Source: Scilla litardierei (lineage: Eukaryota; Streptophyta; Magnoliopsida; Asparagales; Asparagaceae). Taken from it: 64,000 nucleotides of DNA. Below, piece by piece: positions 1 to 11,214 of this stretch (positions are counted from its first letter, which is position 1; each line of letters begins with the position of its first letter). The DNA lies in assembly GCA_030789695.1 (NCBI GenBank), contig CM061133.1:94295528-94359527 (forward strand), given 5' to 3'. The notes under the pieces are model-generated. The model was not told where the DNA came from. It saw nothing but the letters and a program-made list of their open reading frames with translations, and did not search any database. The translations under genes were made by a program, and so were the position numbers.

Positions 1-2
1 TA

Positions 3-1742
3 GGACGCCTGGGGGTACTAGAGGGGATGCTCACGTTGTACGACAACGTGGGCTGGCGAGATTTCTTCCAGGTGTCGGCAGACACGTTTACCCGCCTGAC
101 ACTTGAGATTCTGAGTTTGATCGCCCGGACCGACGAGGGATGCTCGTTTCGGTTCATGGACCGGGAGTGCCAGGTCACTCTCGATATGATGAGAGCATTT
201 TTCTCGTGGCCCGCTGTCCCCGGAGCCGATCGCGGTTACGGCCCCACCCATATCCCCCCACCTTCCTTCGACGCCGGTGCCTTCTGGGCCCGGATCACGG
301 GTCTTCACGCTACCTTTGACCCTAGTAGGGCCAAGGCCTCGGCCATTGTCCATCCCTGCCTCTGTATTGCTCAGCGCCTTATGGCGACGACCTTTTTGGC
401 CAGATATGAGCCGGGCATGATGTCTACACCGGAGCTCTACATGCTCTACGCGATGACACGTTCCAGAGCTCTATCTAGGGATGGCGATGAGCTGGTCCCC
501 ACCGTCGTGATTGATGTCGCGGCTTGGTTTTTGGACCGCATCATTGTATCGGTGGGCGCTCGCTCACCGATATGCTGCGGCGGCCTGATCACCTTGCTTT
601 CCCTTATGACCGGCGAGGACTTCCCTGACGACCTGCGACGAGTACCGGGCCCCACTTCTTTGTCGATCGATGTTATGGCCCGGATGAAGATGCTTCATCC
701 GCACGGTGAGCGTCACTGGGTCTGGTTGCACGGCCCTTACGGTGCCAATTACATGATTCTTCCGAGCCCAGCTCGGACTTAGATTTCACCAGCCCACGTT
801 GACTGGCTCCCTGCGATGGATGTTCTCATCCCCGCTGCTTACGTGCTCGAGGCCGAGGAGGTCGAGCAGGCCCACGCTGCCCACGCTGCCCCCGCAGACC
901 CTGTCGCCCCTGCCGAGCCTGCCGCCCCTATTGACCCTGTGGCCCCTCAGCCTATCCCTGATGTTTCCGCTTCTCCTGACACCTCTGTCCCCACCTTTGT
1001 CGGTGTCAGGAGTACCTTAGCTGAGCCCACCTCCACCACTCCCGCGGCTGTCACCACCACCACTGGCCCTCTGTCTGCTGAGCCTATTTCTTCTGCCCCA
1101 CCCGAGCACCCGCCGACCGTAGTTGAGTGTGGAGATCCCTCTGTCTCCACTGTTGCCGTATTTTCCGAGAGTGTCGTGGCGTCTGTCCACACTTCTGTGC
1201 CACTGACCTCTCCGGCCGCCTCGCTGCCTCTTTTGTATTCTTCTTTCGCTGCTGCTGCCTCCACTTCCCACCAGCCGGTGCCCCGGCCTCACACTGAGGC
1301 CAGGCCCACATTTGCGAGCGCAGCACCTTTTGTTCCCTTCCCCGCTGAGCCCGTCACATACGCGACCCGAGTACGCCAGCCCCGCCCTGCACAGCCCAGA
1401 CCGGTGCGTCCCTCTGCACCACCTCCCCCCGACACTGTACTTCAGAGCATTCGTGCTCTAGAGGGGGCGGTGAGTGGCCTCAGAGGCGACCTTAGGACTC
1501 TGTCCTCCACCGTCTCTGCGCTGGCTGGCCGCTTTGACCTGATCCCCCAGATTCACTACTGTCTTACCCAGGTCCTGGAGCGTCTCCCCCGCATACCCCC
1601 ACACACCCAGCAGGTTCCCACCCACACTTCCACACACACTCAGCCTGCTACCACTTCCACACCCACACCCGCTCAGCGGCCTGTCCAGCCACCACCACCA
1701 CTTCCGCATCAGGACGGAGACGCCGCAGCACCACCTTCTTAG
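3..1742 (+). pseudogene. Athila-type env-like ORF, 5'-partial, one in-frame stop
   Basis: One reading frame is open from the window edge to 1742 except for a single TAG at 780-782, so I read it as one gene of about 580 visible codons rather than two. The first ~250 residues resemble the conserved domain of the Athila 3' ORF, often annotated 'putative plant transposon protein' (VGWRDFF..., TLEILS, repeated hydrophobic helices). After the stop comes a Pro/Ala/Thr/Ser-rich stretch (about 816-1430), a short heptad-like segment (about 1435-1590, LEGAVSGLRGDLRTL), and a second Pro-rich tail. No clear transmembrane helix is visible in this part. Function is unknown; 'envelope-like' is positional. 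The start lies upstream of the window. Confidence 0.7.
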
Positions 1743-2062
1743 GCACCCTTGATGCCATCGATTATTCCTGCCGTTGTGCTGCCCGTTTCTGCTGGGTCCT
1801 GTCGCATTTTTGTCCACCCCCCTCCCCTCACTTATTTTGGGATTCTCATGTCGACCATATATTTATATATCTTTTCTGGGAGAGAGGGAGAGTTTTTGGT
1901 GACACATCTATATATCTGTATCACTCCTATCTGTGCATGCATCATGTCCGCATCATATTTTCATTTCTTTATTTTTCTTTTTATTTTCATCTTTTTTGTG
2001 AAACATGCATGCACCCTCACTTGCCCCTCACTTTACTTGTCTCTCGGTGTGCCCCACTTTGC

Positions 2063-2100
2063 ACATTGAGGACACTGTGCCATTTAGCTTGGGGGAGTGA
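2063..2100 (+). promoter_or_regulatory. Conserved CATTGAGGACA...TTAGCTTGGGGGAGT motif
   Basis: A block reading ACATTGAGGACACTG, then about 9 bases, then TTAGCTTGGGGGAGTG. Close relatives occur in element D (minus strand, about 35595-35625) and element E (54390-54426). It lies well upstream of the LTR, so it is not simply the PPT. Its role is unknown. Confidence 0.6.
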
Positions 2101-3670
2101 GTTCTCACGTTCTTTTTCGGTTTGCCACCTTTATTTCTAGTTTTTCACACCGTTTTTCGCTTTTGCACTTATTTTTCATCATTTTTCTTTTTTTTGCCAT
2201 GCATCACGTTTTTCTTATTTTTCTGTGTGCCGCATTGTAAATAGTTCTATTTCCCCTTTATCTTTATTTCTTTCTTTTTCATCTCATGCTAGAGATGACT
2301 TTTCTGTGATGATGATGACGTGGAGTTAGCTTATTCTATATGCATGCTATATTTGTCATGTCTTAGATTTTATTTCTGATATCATATGCTATGACCTGCC
2401 TTGCATCTAGAGATAGTAACCCACACTTTTTCCACATGAAAATGGATGAAATTTTATTATTAGCTGAGTCTGAATATTCATATGTATGCTATCACAGAAA
2501 ACACACCAAGATTCACGCATTGAATGCCTATATCTGGAGTACTGATTTCTTTTCCTATATCACTTCTATATGCATGAATTGTACATTTCACTTCAGGATG
2601 ATTGAATGATGTTAGCTATGATAAATCTGGATTAGTTAGCTTTTTTGTGATCGAAACTGAGTAGATTAGATTACCCTGCTGAAGTTGTCGTGCATGTCTT
2701 ATAGAGTGAACCGAGAGATATATTCATTTCTTTCTCCACAAATCTTGAACATCATTTCTCTACTTTTAAAATCATTGGTGAATCTCCCCTTAGCGATTCT
2801 ATTATATGGCATTTCCCCCCGCTATTAATTCCTAGCTCCAAATTTCTTATTCAAAAAAAAAGAGAGAGAAAAAAGAGAAAATGTTCATGTATATCATTAT
2901 CTCTCTTTGAGTTGGGATCGTTGTGTATATATGCTTTTGCTTTAAAAAAAAGAAAAGAGGAAAAATCCTCAATAAAAGATCACATCTCACTTTCTTTCTT
3001 TCTCTTCTCTTTTCATTGTTTTTGGAGCTTTATAGAAATGGGGATGTAAATATTTTTTATGCCACCACGCTTATAGATAAGCTTGGGGGAGGGGATCCAT
3101 TGATGTGTGAGAGAGTGACTACTCGACGTTGCACGACAACCTAGGCTAAGTAATATTCTATACTCGGTGAGATTATTTTTAGCTTTACGAAATCCAGAAA
3201 TCTAAGCCTAGCAATCATTTCATGAAATCCATACTTTTCTATTCTCTCTATTCTATAGTGTGATACTCTTATACTCCTGATAGAAAGCATTCAATTGAAA
3301 AGTGTGTGATCTGTGATTTGTATACCGCTTTAAATGATTCAGACGATGTTAATTATAAAATTATTCCGTTTTTCATGGTTATATTATTGTTCGTGGGTTT
3401 TCTATTCCTATTTGCACCATTATACTATGATATCAAAATAAAATTCTTTGACATGTGTTTTTCATTCAGTGCATGCTATATGAGTAAGCGGAACCCACGT
3501 CCTGAGGAAATGATCTAGCAGCTTACCTCTTCGCTTCTTTCTTTCTTCTTTATTTTTATTTCATTTTTCATTCTTCTCCGTTTTTCATTTTTCATTTTTT
3601 CCGCCGTTTTCGTTTTCCGAATCCACCGGGTTCGCCTTTTACTTATCTTCCTCGAAGACGAGTAAGAGGC

Positions 3671-3685
3671 AAGCTTGGGGGATTT
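3671..3685 (+). promoter_or_regulatory. Polypurine tract next to 3' LTR
   Basis: AAGCTTGGGGGATTT directly precedes the LTR start TGATCACTCC, the expected position for priming of plus-strand DNA. Confidence 0.75.
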
Positions 3686-3980
3686 TGATCACTCCTTATT
3701 TTACACTTTTTTACCGCATGTTTGCATGCCATTTAGATCGCCCATATCATTTTTTTCACGATATATCGACGATATTGCGATGCTTTTCACGATTTGTTGT
3801 TTTTGTCGCATTTCAGGTGATTTGGCGCGATTTGGAGTGATCTCGAGATGCGCTTACTCCAGACGGTCACCGACGACCTCCCTGAGGGGTATTTTGCTGT
3901 TGGAGAGGAGCGGAAGAAGAACAGACGTCGCAGGAGCGACGAGGAGGCCAAAACAAGCAGTTTGGGCATGTTTTGTGTCC

Positions 3981-4361
3981 CACTCGGCCGAGTGAAGGAG
4001 TCACTCGGCCGACCAGCGAGACACTGCTCGGCCGACCAGAGCAGACACAATTTACATATGCACTCGGCCGAGCGACGGAGACCACATCGGCCGAGTGACG
4101 AGAACCCGTCCGCCCGAGTGGCGCCTAGACGAAGCCCTTCAAAAATCGCCATGTTACTGTTTTTCGGCTGCTTGAGCTTCAGAAGACCCACTCGGCCGAG
4201 TGGATAATCCCGTCCGCTCGAGTACCATGAAGCCATCGGCCGAGTGACGACAACTCACTCGGCCGAGCCGCCCCCGAAGTGAAGACCCCTGAAGATCGAG
4301 ACTTACTGGAAAATTACAGGGTTTTCACTCGGCCGAGCGACATTTGTCACTCGGCCGAGTG
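3981..4361. repeat. CACTCGGCCGAGTG palindrome array in U3
   Basis: About eleven copies of the 14-bp palindrome or near variants (CGGCCGAGTG, CCGCCCGAGTG) in 380 bp, ending shortly before the TATA-like box. The same array is present on the minus strand in the solo LTR (about 61149-61525). Each copy contains CpG sites. Confidence 0.85.
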
Positions 4362-4443
4362 CGACGCGCTGCCTGTAGCGAAAATTGCGGAAAACAGGTT
4401 GTGCAGGGGTATTTTGGTCACAGTTTTTGGACGATTTTGGGGG

Positions 4444-4450
4444 CTATTTA
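4444..4450 (+). promoter_or_regulatory. TATA-like box of the LTR promoter
   Basis: CTATTTA in the context GGGGGCTATTTAACCCC, about 80 bp downstream of the palindrome array. The U3 placement fits an LTR core promoter. Assigned by sequence context only. Confidence 0.5.
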
Positions 4451-4839
4451 ACCCCTGTTTTTACCCTAGTTTTAGGAGCCTCTCTCTTAGATTTTTTGCA
4501 GCTTTTTAGATTAGCTTTTTAGTTTTATTCTTGTGATTGAAGAGGAGACAAAATTGGATTTTTGTTGGATTAATTGAAGAACTCCATTGGTTTGCTTTTC
4601 TCTTCTCTAAAAATTCTATTTTTATTGCATATCTCAATATTGTGATGAATTCTATTGCTTATTTCATTGATTATTTTTGTGATCTTGCTATGAATTGTGA
4701 GTAGTCGCCACGTCTTGGGGCGTGGGGATGAACCCTACAAGCCCTATTTCATAATTGTGAAGAATTGGTAGGAATTTCGTTAGAATTGCTATTAGAGATT
4801 AGATTGGGATCAATTTACTACGGATGGCTAGGAATTCAC

Positions 4840-5142
4840 ATCGATTGGGAATTGCAAGAGATTGGATCCCAGTTCGATAGGAAACACTAGAAATCCGAAT
4901 TGGGTTGGAATCGAATTTCCGTAGCATCGGTTTGCAAGAGATTGGACCGATACTAGGGTTTCCGGTTCCAATTCCGCGGCAATACCCGTTTGCAAGAGAT
5001 TGGACGGGTAGGAACTATCCCAATCTAGGTCGTGGACCGAGTTTGCAAGAGATTGGGCTCGGTGCGCGATTGAACGATGATGTTGATCCTAATGCTAGCT
5101 TCCCTAGGCTAGGGTTTGCAAGAGATTGGACCCAAGCCTAGG
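4840..5142 (+). repeat. Five hairpins with constant loop TTGCAAGAGATTGG
   Basis: The core TTGCAAGAGATTGG occurs five times, each flanked by arms complementary to each other but different from copy to copy: 4840-4878 (ATCGATTGGGA with TCCCAGTTCGAT), 4923-4954 (AGCATCGGT with ACCGATACT), 4983-5010 (TACCCGT with ACGGGTA), 5036-5063 (ACCGAG with CTCGGT), 5103-5142 (CCTAGGCTAGGGT with ACCCAAGCCTAGG). The solo LTR carries all five in inverse order at 60366-60670, with paired changes that keep the stems. The loop contains the self-complementary TTGCAA. Located downstream of the TATA-like box, so presumably transcribed. Confidence 0.85.
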
Positions 5143-5503
5143 ATAGCTATAGACCGGCAACAGCGCGAGAGCGTGAGCTTGGTTCTACATTCAGTTGCAA
5201 CTAGTTCATCCAAAATCTTATTCTAGCAACTTTGATACCGATGAACCACTTTTACGAAATATGGTGAGTAGCGGGAATTCCCCATTCCCTAGACGTTCTT
5301 TATTTGATTTGATATTCCCGTACTTTGTCTGACGATTGTGACAGGATCGCCAAAGGCAAATTTCTTTCTTCTTAAATAGCCAGGTTGATCGGAACAAGCA
5401 CGGTCATTCGTCCTCCCTGTGTTCGATAACCCGCTCGCTGCTACACCGTGCACTTGCGGTAAAACTACAACCGTTCTTTTGGGGTTACATCCCAGAGCGA
5501 ACA

Positions 5504-7853
5504 CTACTAAACTGGCACGACGTAAATAACGGCAAACACTAGTGGAATAACTAAGTAGAAGGAAGGAAACCAAGATTAGATGGCGCAACGAAGCAAGATC
5601 GTAAAAATGGGTTCAGGTAGGGCGAGGACAAGGAGGTAAATAGATCAAGTGGAACAGAGATATAATTGTGGATGTTTAGGCGGGGAAGAAAGACGTAAAC
5701 ATTACTCTCATAAGTTTTCGGAAATGGTACGTGAATAGCGAAAGTCAAAAACACTAAAAGTATAAAACGGCCATATTTTGAAAAGTTGGAGTTCTCCTCC
5801 GCATAAACGATATTTGAAGATCGATAAAATAAGTTGTTCGAAATAAGTTTGAGTTGAATACACATAATAAGAGGAAATGATTTATTGGCTTAACGGAAAT
5901 CATTCTGAAAGAAAGTAAAGCGTTCATACAAGCATTAAGGACGTAGTTTTAAAAAAATATTATACGGCAGTGATTTAACAATGTTGGCAAAAGTTTCGAA
6001 ACGAAATTAAATTAACGAAAGAATTTTAAACTAGTGCTAAATACTTTCAAAGTCCTTAAGCCAGGAAACAGCTTAAATAATCAATATTGAAACCACCTTT
6101 TAGTGTAACCAGGATTTGCCAAAAGAAATCGTTTTACACAAAGCTCTTAACATACGGGCTAATGAGCCTAAAACAGATATATGAAAATATTCGAAATTCA
6201 ATTTAGTTTAGAAATTATTCTAAAAGCATGCATGGTGAACGGAAAACTTAGTAGTAGGTTTATCAAAATTCGTAATAAGCTTAAAAACCAAATTATGGAA
6301 GGTCCAGGTCGGAAAATGGTTACGAAAACGTAATTTTCCAAAAATTTTAATAGAGAAAATGTTGAACATATCTTTGGTTTGTTGAAAGCTAAAATCATGT
6401 GTGACTTGGAAGGTATATTAAGGGAGCGTGATGAATCATTTGAATGACATAAATAAGAAAGGAACAGCTTATAAATCGAATTGGGAAAAATAGAAATACG
6501 CTCAGAACTAAATTGATATATGAAAAGGGATGACATATTTAAATAGGTATGAAAGTAAAGGCTGGAAAAACATTATAAACAGTAATCAAATCTCGTCAAT
6601 ACTTTCGAAATTCAAAAAAATAAATAAATTTAAGTCAAAGAAGGGTATGAGGTATAAGTATACACATTTTAAAGTTCCAAACAAATGTAAACTTAGGAAA
6701 AAGGAAGTCGAAAGGATACCTTCAGAAAAGTCAAGATTTGCAACGGAGAGGTTCGAAAATAATTTACGGCAGTAGCTTAATATAATACTTCGGCAGAAAT
6801 GGAATCCGATCAACTATAGTGTGAAAATTTAGGCCCATGCTAAGTGCTTACAAGTTTTAAATTGAAGAGAAATTCCAAATAAATAACATTTAAAATACTT
6901 TTTAGAGGGACCTGGATTTGCCAAACAACTGATTTATACAAGTCCTTAAAGTACGAGTACAATGAACCTAGTACTGATATATGAAAATAATTGAAGTTCT
7001 ATTTATCTTGGAAGAGATTTTAAAGTGTGTATGCTATGCGATTAAAATGGATCTCATAGTTAGAAAAATGGTATGTCGAATTTTTCAAAATAGTAATAGA
7101 GTCCTTAAACCGAAATGCGAAATTATAGATTAGAAAATGGTTACGAGATAGCAATTATAATTACAACCATTAGACTCCGAAATCTACAAGGAATTTGACT
7201 CAATCGAAAAGTGAGAAATTTAAGTATATACGTAGCGGGTTTAAAACAAAATTTAAACTTAGCGAAAACTTTAATAAGGGAAATCGAAAAATAACTTTAA
7301 AAGAAATTAAGCCTTGTGAATGGGGACATTCGAAGGATCAACGATTATCGAAACGTGGTGGTCGTGGGAATCGAGGCAAGGGATTTGGTCGGATGATCAA
7401 AACATAAATACGCCTAGGTTATGACTTAGGAAAATCTACGGAAACTCCTATGGTCAACCAACTAAAGATTATGGAACTAAGCGCTAAGACTCCCTAAGGG
7501 CTAGACAACGATGAAATGAGTTCAGCTTGGTCCGAAATCGATGAACCCAAGCGAGAGACCAAAGAATTCTAGAAGTCTATCCTAGTCAAAGCTAGACAGG
7601 AACCACTAAGGTAACTCCTACGACGACCAAATCAACTCCTAGCGGGGAGTCTAACTAACAATCAGGGGCCTCTAACTAGCAAGCACGGACGTCTAACTAA
7701 GTCTTCCTACCACCTAGTGACATAGGAAAACTACTAGACTCAAGGCTATAGACTCGGATGTTGCAATTTATTTAATGGACATTCCATAGTTATTATCGTT
7801 GTTCCGATAATTCGCAATTGCAAGACGGACCTGCATGGGCCACCAACAAAACC
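5504..7853 (-). mobile_element. Internal region of non-autonomous element A, truncated
   Basis: AT-rich and without a credible gag or pol in any frame. It belongs to the minus-strand element whose 5' LTR is 7854-10442: just inside that LTR is a PBS-like block shared with element C. Much of it aligns by eye with 29515-30818 in element B (shared blocks around 5530/29515, 6921/29836, 7190/30120, 7700/30700), so this is an element family rather than unique DNA. Blocks near 6110-6240 and 6905-7030 resemble each other, suggesting an old ~800-bp tandem duplication. The 3' part of the element is missing at the junction with the Athila LTR. Confidence 0.65.
7826..7846 (-). promoter_or_regulatory. PBS-like block inside 5' LTR of element A
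   Basis: On the minus strand this reads TTGGTGGCCCATGCAGG followed by TCCG, 7 bases inside the LTR end. Element C has the same block with one difference at 23077-23097. Starting with TGG at this position fits a primer binding site, but I do not recognise the tRNA. Confidence 0.5.
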
Positions 7854-8517
7854 TGTCACGCCCCGCTTCCCAAAAATTTGGATGCGAGACGTGAGAAGGT
7901 CCGCACAGACGGGGAGCTGTGAAGCCACACGCCTGATAAGCGTCATGAAATCGTTATATCTGCAGGTCCTTGCAACGCGATACGAAACAAAGATAATAAT
8001 AAAGGAAAAGGGACAAAAGACAATCTCAGAATATCCATCACATTAAATTTCAACATCACAGAAAAAGCCACCAGGCTTAAAGAGAAAAGAATCTAAGGGC
8101 CCAAACATGGCCAACAAAGTACAAGGTACAAACAAAGGTGCCACGCACCGACAACTAACAGGAATCCTAAAACAAAAGGAAACTATAAGATCCTAAGGAA
8201 GATCACTGGTATTCTCAAGCTCCTCTTCAACCAACAGAATCGGGCACGAACTCCCCGAACTCGTCGCCCTCAACAACAAACTCAGGCTCGGCAACTAACA
8301 TGCGACACCCAAAGAGAAAGGGGCACATGTCAGCAAGTCTAAAAAGACTTGGGCAAGGAAACTGAAAGGAAAGCAAACTAGCAGTTCTAAAAGCATGCAT
8401 GACATGGCAGTTTTAGTATGAGTGCACAAGTAAGACGTGGTGTAACAATAAGTGCACGGGAACAATTATCATGGCATGACAGGAGTAGCCAAGCTACTAA
8501 TATTCTCAATCCTTTCA

Positions 8518-8681
8518 CTAGTCACGTTTTCAAGTTATTGTAGATGTTTACGCCTTACAGTTGAACTGTTTGACGTTCACACTGAGTGGACGCTTAACAC
8601 TAGTCACGCTTCAAGTTGTTTGTAGATGTTTACGCCTTACAGTTGAACTGTTTGACGTTCACACTGAGTGGCCGCTTAACA
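8518..8681. repeat. 82-bp tandem duplication in LTR A
   Basis: Two adjacent 82-bp units (8518-8599 and 8600-8681) starting CTAGTCACG and containing TGTAGATGTTTACGCC, with a few mismatches. Only one related unit is seen near 11900 in LTR B. Confidence 0.8.
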
Positions 8682-9092
8682 CTACCCCAGAACCCAGAGT
8701 TTACGCATTACCACTGCAGTTGCTGATCGGGCAGACTCCCAGTTGATTGGCCGCTTAACTCTTACCCCCAATACCCACATGTGGACGAGCCAGGGTCCTG
8801 GCACACGAGCTCAGTAAATGAGCCAGGGTTGCCCCGCACAGGAGCTCGCATTCTAGTTCACGATTCATAAGTATTTGGCGTAGGGTGCACCTAGCCGGAA
8901 ACAAGTAGATCGGGCATTGGCTATCAACCAACACATGGCCCGCTTCTGGAACACGAGCCAGGAAACACAAGTATTATAGCGTGTGCTACGAATGCGACAT
9001 TCAACATGGATGGCATGGCTTGCAGTAAGGCGTACGAATAATGAATTAAACATGGCAGTTTAATATGCATGAACAACAAGTTAAAAGGGTTG

Positions 9093-9159
9093 GATCTAGC
9101 TTCATTGTCAAGCTAGATCAATTGAGGTGACGGATCTAGTTTCGTTGTCAAACTAGATC
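9093..9159. repeat. Two hairpins with loop CRTTGTC in LTR A
   Basis: GATCTAGCTT and AAGCTAGATC flank CATTGTC (9093-9119). GATCTAGTTT and AAACTAGATC flank CGTTGTC (9133-9159). The third stem position from the loop changes from C:G to T:A between copies, keeping the pair. LTR B has the equivalent pair at 12280-12306 and 12320-12346. Confidence 0.75.
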
Positions 9160-9758
9160 AATTGGCGTCTAGGTGGCTATCATTTCACCGTCTAGTCTCT
9201 TTTACGCTATAACAAGCAAATGGCCTAAAACATGGCCTAAACCCTAAGTGGCAAGTTTCACTTGCCTCATGCCAAGGAAGATGATCAACGAGGCACGCCA
9301 CAAAAGTTATCTACGGAGAGGAAATCGCTGCCACGGAGAAACAATCATCAAACAACATCCAACCTAGTTTATTATTAGGGTTTCAATAAAATTACAAGGA
9401 GTGTTAGGAGAAAACCAAAGGATCGAACCCTACCGTATAGAAGCGAAAGATCGATGCCGAGCAAGCACGGCAACAGAAGAACGATCCGTGGAAACCTAGG
9501 GTTCAGATCTGGAATGGGGAAAAAATCTGGAGAAATGGGGTTTTGGGGATTTTGGGGGTTTTCCGGCGACCTAGAGGTGGTGGCCGGCCAAAATGGAGAG
9601 GGGGAAGGGCTTTTGATGAAGGAGGAATGCTAGGGGAAGATGGAGAAGGATTTGGGGAAGAAGGAGGCTCAGGAGAAATGAATGAAGAAAAGAAAACGTT
9701 TGGGGGGTTTAAATAGGAATAGCTGGCGGCTGCCCAGAAATTAGGGTTTCGACACTGA

Positions 9759-10176
9759 TTAGTCGGTCAAAGAAGAGTTACTGACCGACTAGTTTAGCAA
9801 CTAGTCGGTCGGTCGACCAACTGTGACCGACTAGAATCAAACAGCAAAAGAAGGGGAAAAATCTGGGAAGTGAATTAGTCGGTCTGTGAAGGCCCGTCGA
9901 CCGACTAGTTTGGAATCTAGTCAGTCGGTGAGTGTTCATGAACCGACTAACGAGGAACAATAGCTTAGGTAAAATTAATCAAAGGAACTAGTCGGTCTGA
10001 GAGCAAGTTCTGACCGACTTGTTTCACATCTAGTCGGTCGGTGGTTGTTCTTAGACCGACTAAGAGTAAACAGTAACTCCTGTACAGTAGATTTAAAGAA
10101 CTAGTCGGTTGGAGAAGAGTTCCTGACCGACTAGATTGAATTCTAGTCGGTTGGTCCGCCTTCTCGAACCAACTAA
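9759..10176. repeat. TAGTCGGTC / GACCGACTA inverted array in LTR A U3
   Basis: About a dozen copies of TAGTCGGTC alternating with its complement, often as close inverted pairs. Same motif and layout as 44432-44827. On the minus strand the array precedes the CCTATTTAAACCCC TATA-like context. Confidence 0.8.
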
Positions 10177-10442
10177 GATGCACTAAAAGTGCCGATTCGA
10201 ATCGCGGAGCTTCGGTAAGATTCCTATGGCTTCTAAGATCACTCTAACTCTAAGATATGAGCTTCAAGCTCGTCACGACTGACTTACTCCGAAATCGACG
10301 ATCGAAGGAAGAAGCTAGAAAATCACGACGAAACGATCGAAAGTGAAAGCTACGGCGACGAAAACCACACATCCAAGGAGAAAATCCACCAAGCATATAT
10401 TTTAATATTGATAATCCAATTACACGAAAACCAGTCGTTACA

Positions 10443-11214
10443 ATTGGACTTCTCCCTACTAGGTGTTAATGATGACCAAACATAAATACTTGTGACTAAT
10501 CCCCGATTTGCAGTTAATCCATTGTCTAAGCATATCATTAAGATCAATGAGCAATGGATGTCACTCAAAGTTCAATGAAAGCATCAAAAGTGGATTGGAT
10601 GATTAAAGGTACTGATTGAAGCTCCTAGAAGACTTCAAGCTCATACTTTGGATAGAAGAGAGATGTCTGCAAAATGTAATTCTTTTATTCTCTTCTGGTA
10701 TGTAGCTTAGAAGTATAACTATGTTGGAGCACACACACATCTTCATTTCTGTCATTGGAAATCATTAGATCACTTTTCCTTAAACTTCAATTCATTTTTA
10801 TCAAGCATGTGCATGTTGTGATTTCAACATGCGACTTCTGAACGATTTACAGTCGCATGTCTCAAAACAGAAGACTGTGACTTGTTCTACAGTCTCATGT
10901 TATGCACCTACTTAATCAATTGATTTTTTTGGGATTTTAAGCTTTAACTCCTTCAGGCGACTGATGTACATTTTACATGCGCCTGTCCAAGCTACAGTCA
11001 TATGTGATTTGTTAATCAGTCGCATGTCTATCTTCAGGCCAAAGATCACTTTCATTTTCATCTGGTCAGTCAACTAATGTTGTATTGACAGTCGCATGTC
11101 CAAGGTACAGTCGACTGTCAATGCTTCAACAGTTGCATGTCCATAATTTCTTTGCAGAATCTGCTCTCTGGAATGTTTCAAGTTTTAGTGCCAGTCGACT
11201 GATGTTGTATTTAC
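10443..11214. other. LTR-like fragment, possibly Copia
   Basis: No ORF of note. It begins with a GATGACCAAACATAAAT stretch reminiscent of Copia (SIRE/Angela-type) LTRs, and has repeated CAGTCGCATGTC / ACATGCGACT motifs, i.e. another short-motif array. It is cut by LTR B at 11215 and its other half is not visible. The family assignment is weak. Confidence 0.35.

Larger units (their letters stand above)
1743..3685 (+). other. Non-coding 3' internal region of the Athila-like element
   Basis: T-rich, AT-rich sequence between the env-like stop and the 3' LTR. It has no credible ORF. It contains three copies of an AGCTTGGGGGA tract (near 2086, 3080 and 3671). The last abuts the LTR and is the best polypurine tract; the others may be secondary priming sites or relics. 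Confidence 0.75.
1..5503 (+). mobile_element. Athila-like Ty3/gypsy element, 3' portion
   Basis: The left edge of the window cuts an LTR retrotransposon in plus orientation. What remains is the 3' env-like ORF (3-1742), a non-coding 3' internal region with purine-rich tracts, and the 3' LTR (3686-5503). The order ORF, CATTGAGGACA motif, AGCTTGGGGGA tract, LTR is what is known for Athila-type elements. Gag and pol lie outside the window. The LTR family is confirmed by a second copy, the solo LTR at 60008-61823, of nearly identical length (1818 and 1816 bp). Confidence 0.85.
3686..5503 (+). repeat. 3' LTR of the Athila-like element (1818 bp)
   Basis: Starts TGATCACTCC after the PPT and ends GAGCGAACA. 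Ends were set by alignment with the inverted solo copy at 60008-61823, which is flanked by a perfect 5-bp target duplication. In order it holds a palindrome array (3981-4361), a TATA-like box (4444-4450), a transcribed region with five constant-loop hairpins (4840-5142), and the terminal block with TCCCTGTGTTCGATA and CGTGCACTTGCGGTAAAAC also seen in other LTRs here. Confidence 0.88.
7854..10442 (-). repeat. 5' LTR of element A (2589 bp, minus)
   Basis: On the minus strand it starts TGTAACGACTGG (10442) and ends GGCGTGACA (7854). It is the same family as the plus-strand LTR at 44135-46558: same ends, same CTAGTCGGTC array, same CCCCCCAAACGTTTT segment after the TATA-like box. Its R/U5 half also resembles the LTR at 11215-14311. 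Flanked on the right by an unrelated LTR-like fragment. Confidence 0.85.

Noticed and set aside
799..1326. Other-frame ORFs over the Pro-rich region (both strands)
   Set aside because: Shadows of the env-like frame, caused by GC-rich composition.
3787..4236. ORFs on both strands of the Athila-like LTR (mirrored at 61227-61846)
   Set aside because: They follow the CTCGGCCGAG palindromes, which read through without stops on both strands. No coding signature.
3981..4361. CRISPR-like array of direct repeats
   Set aside because: Repeats are short, imperfect palindromes with irregular spacing inside an LTR of a plant genome; there are no cas genes.
5504..7853. Possible host gene in the AT-rich region with several short ORFs
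   Set aside because: The same sequence recurs at 29515-30818 and leads into a PBS-like block and LTR, so it is an element interior.
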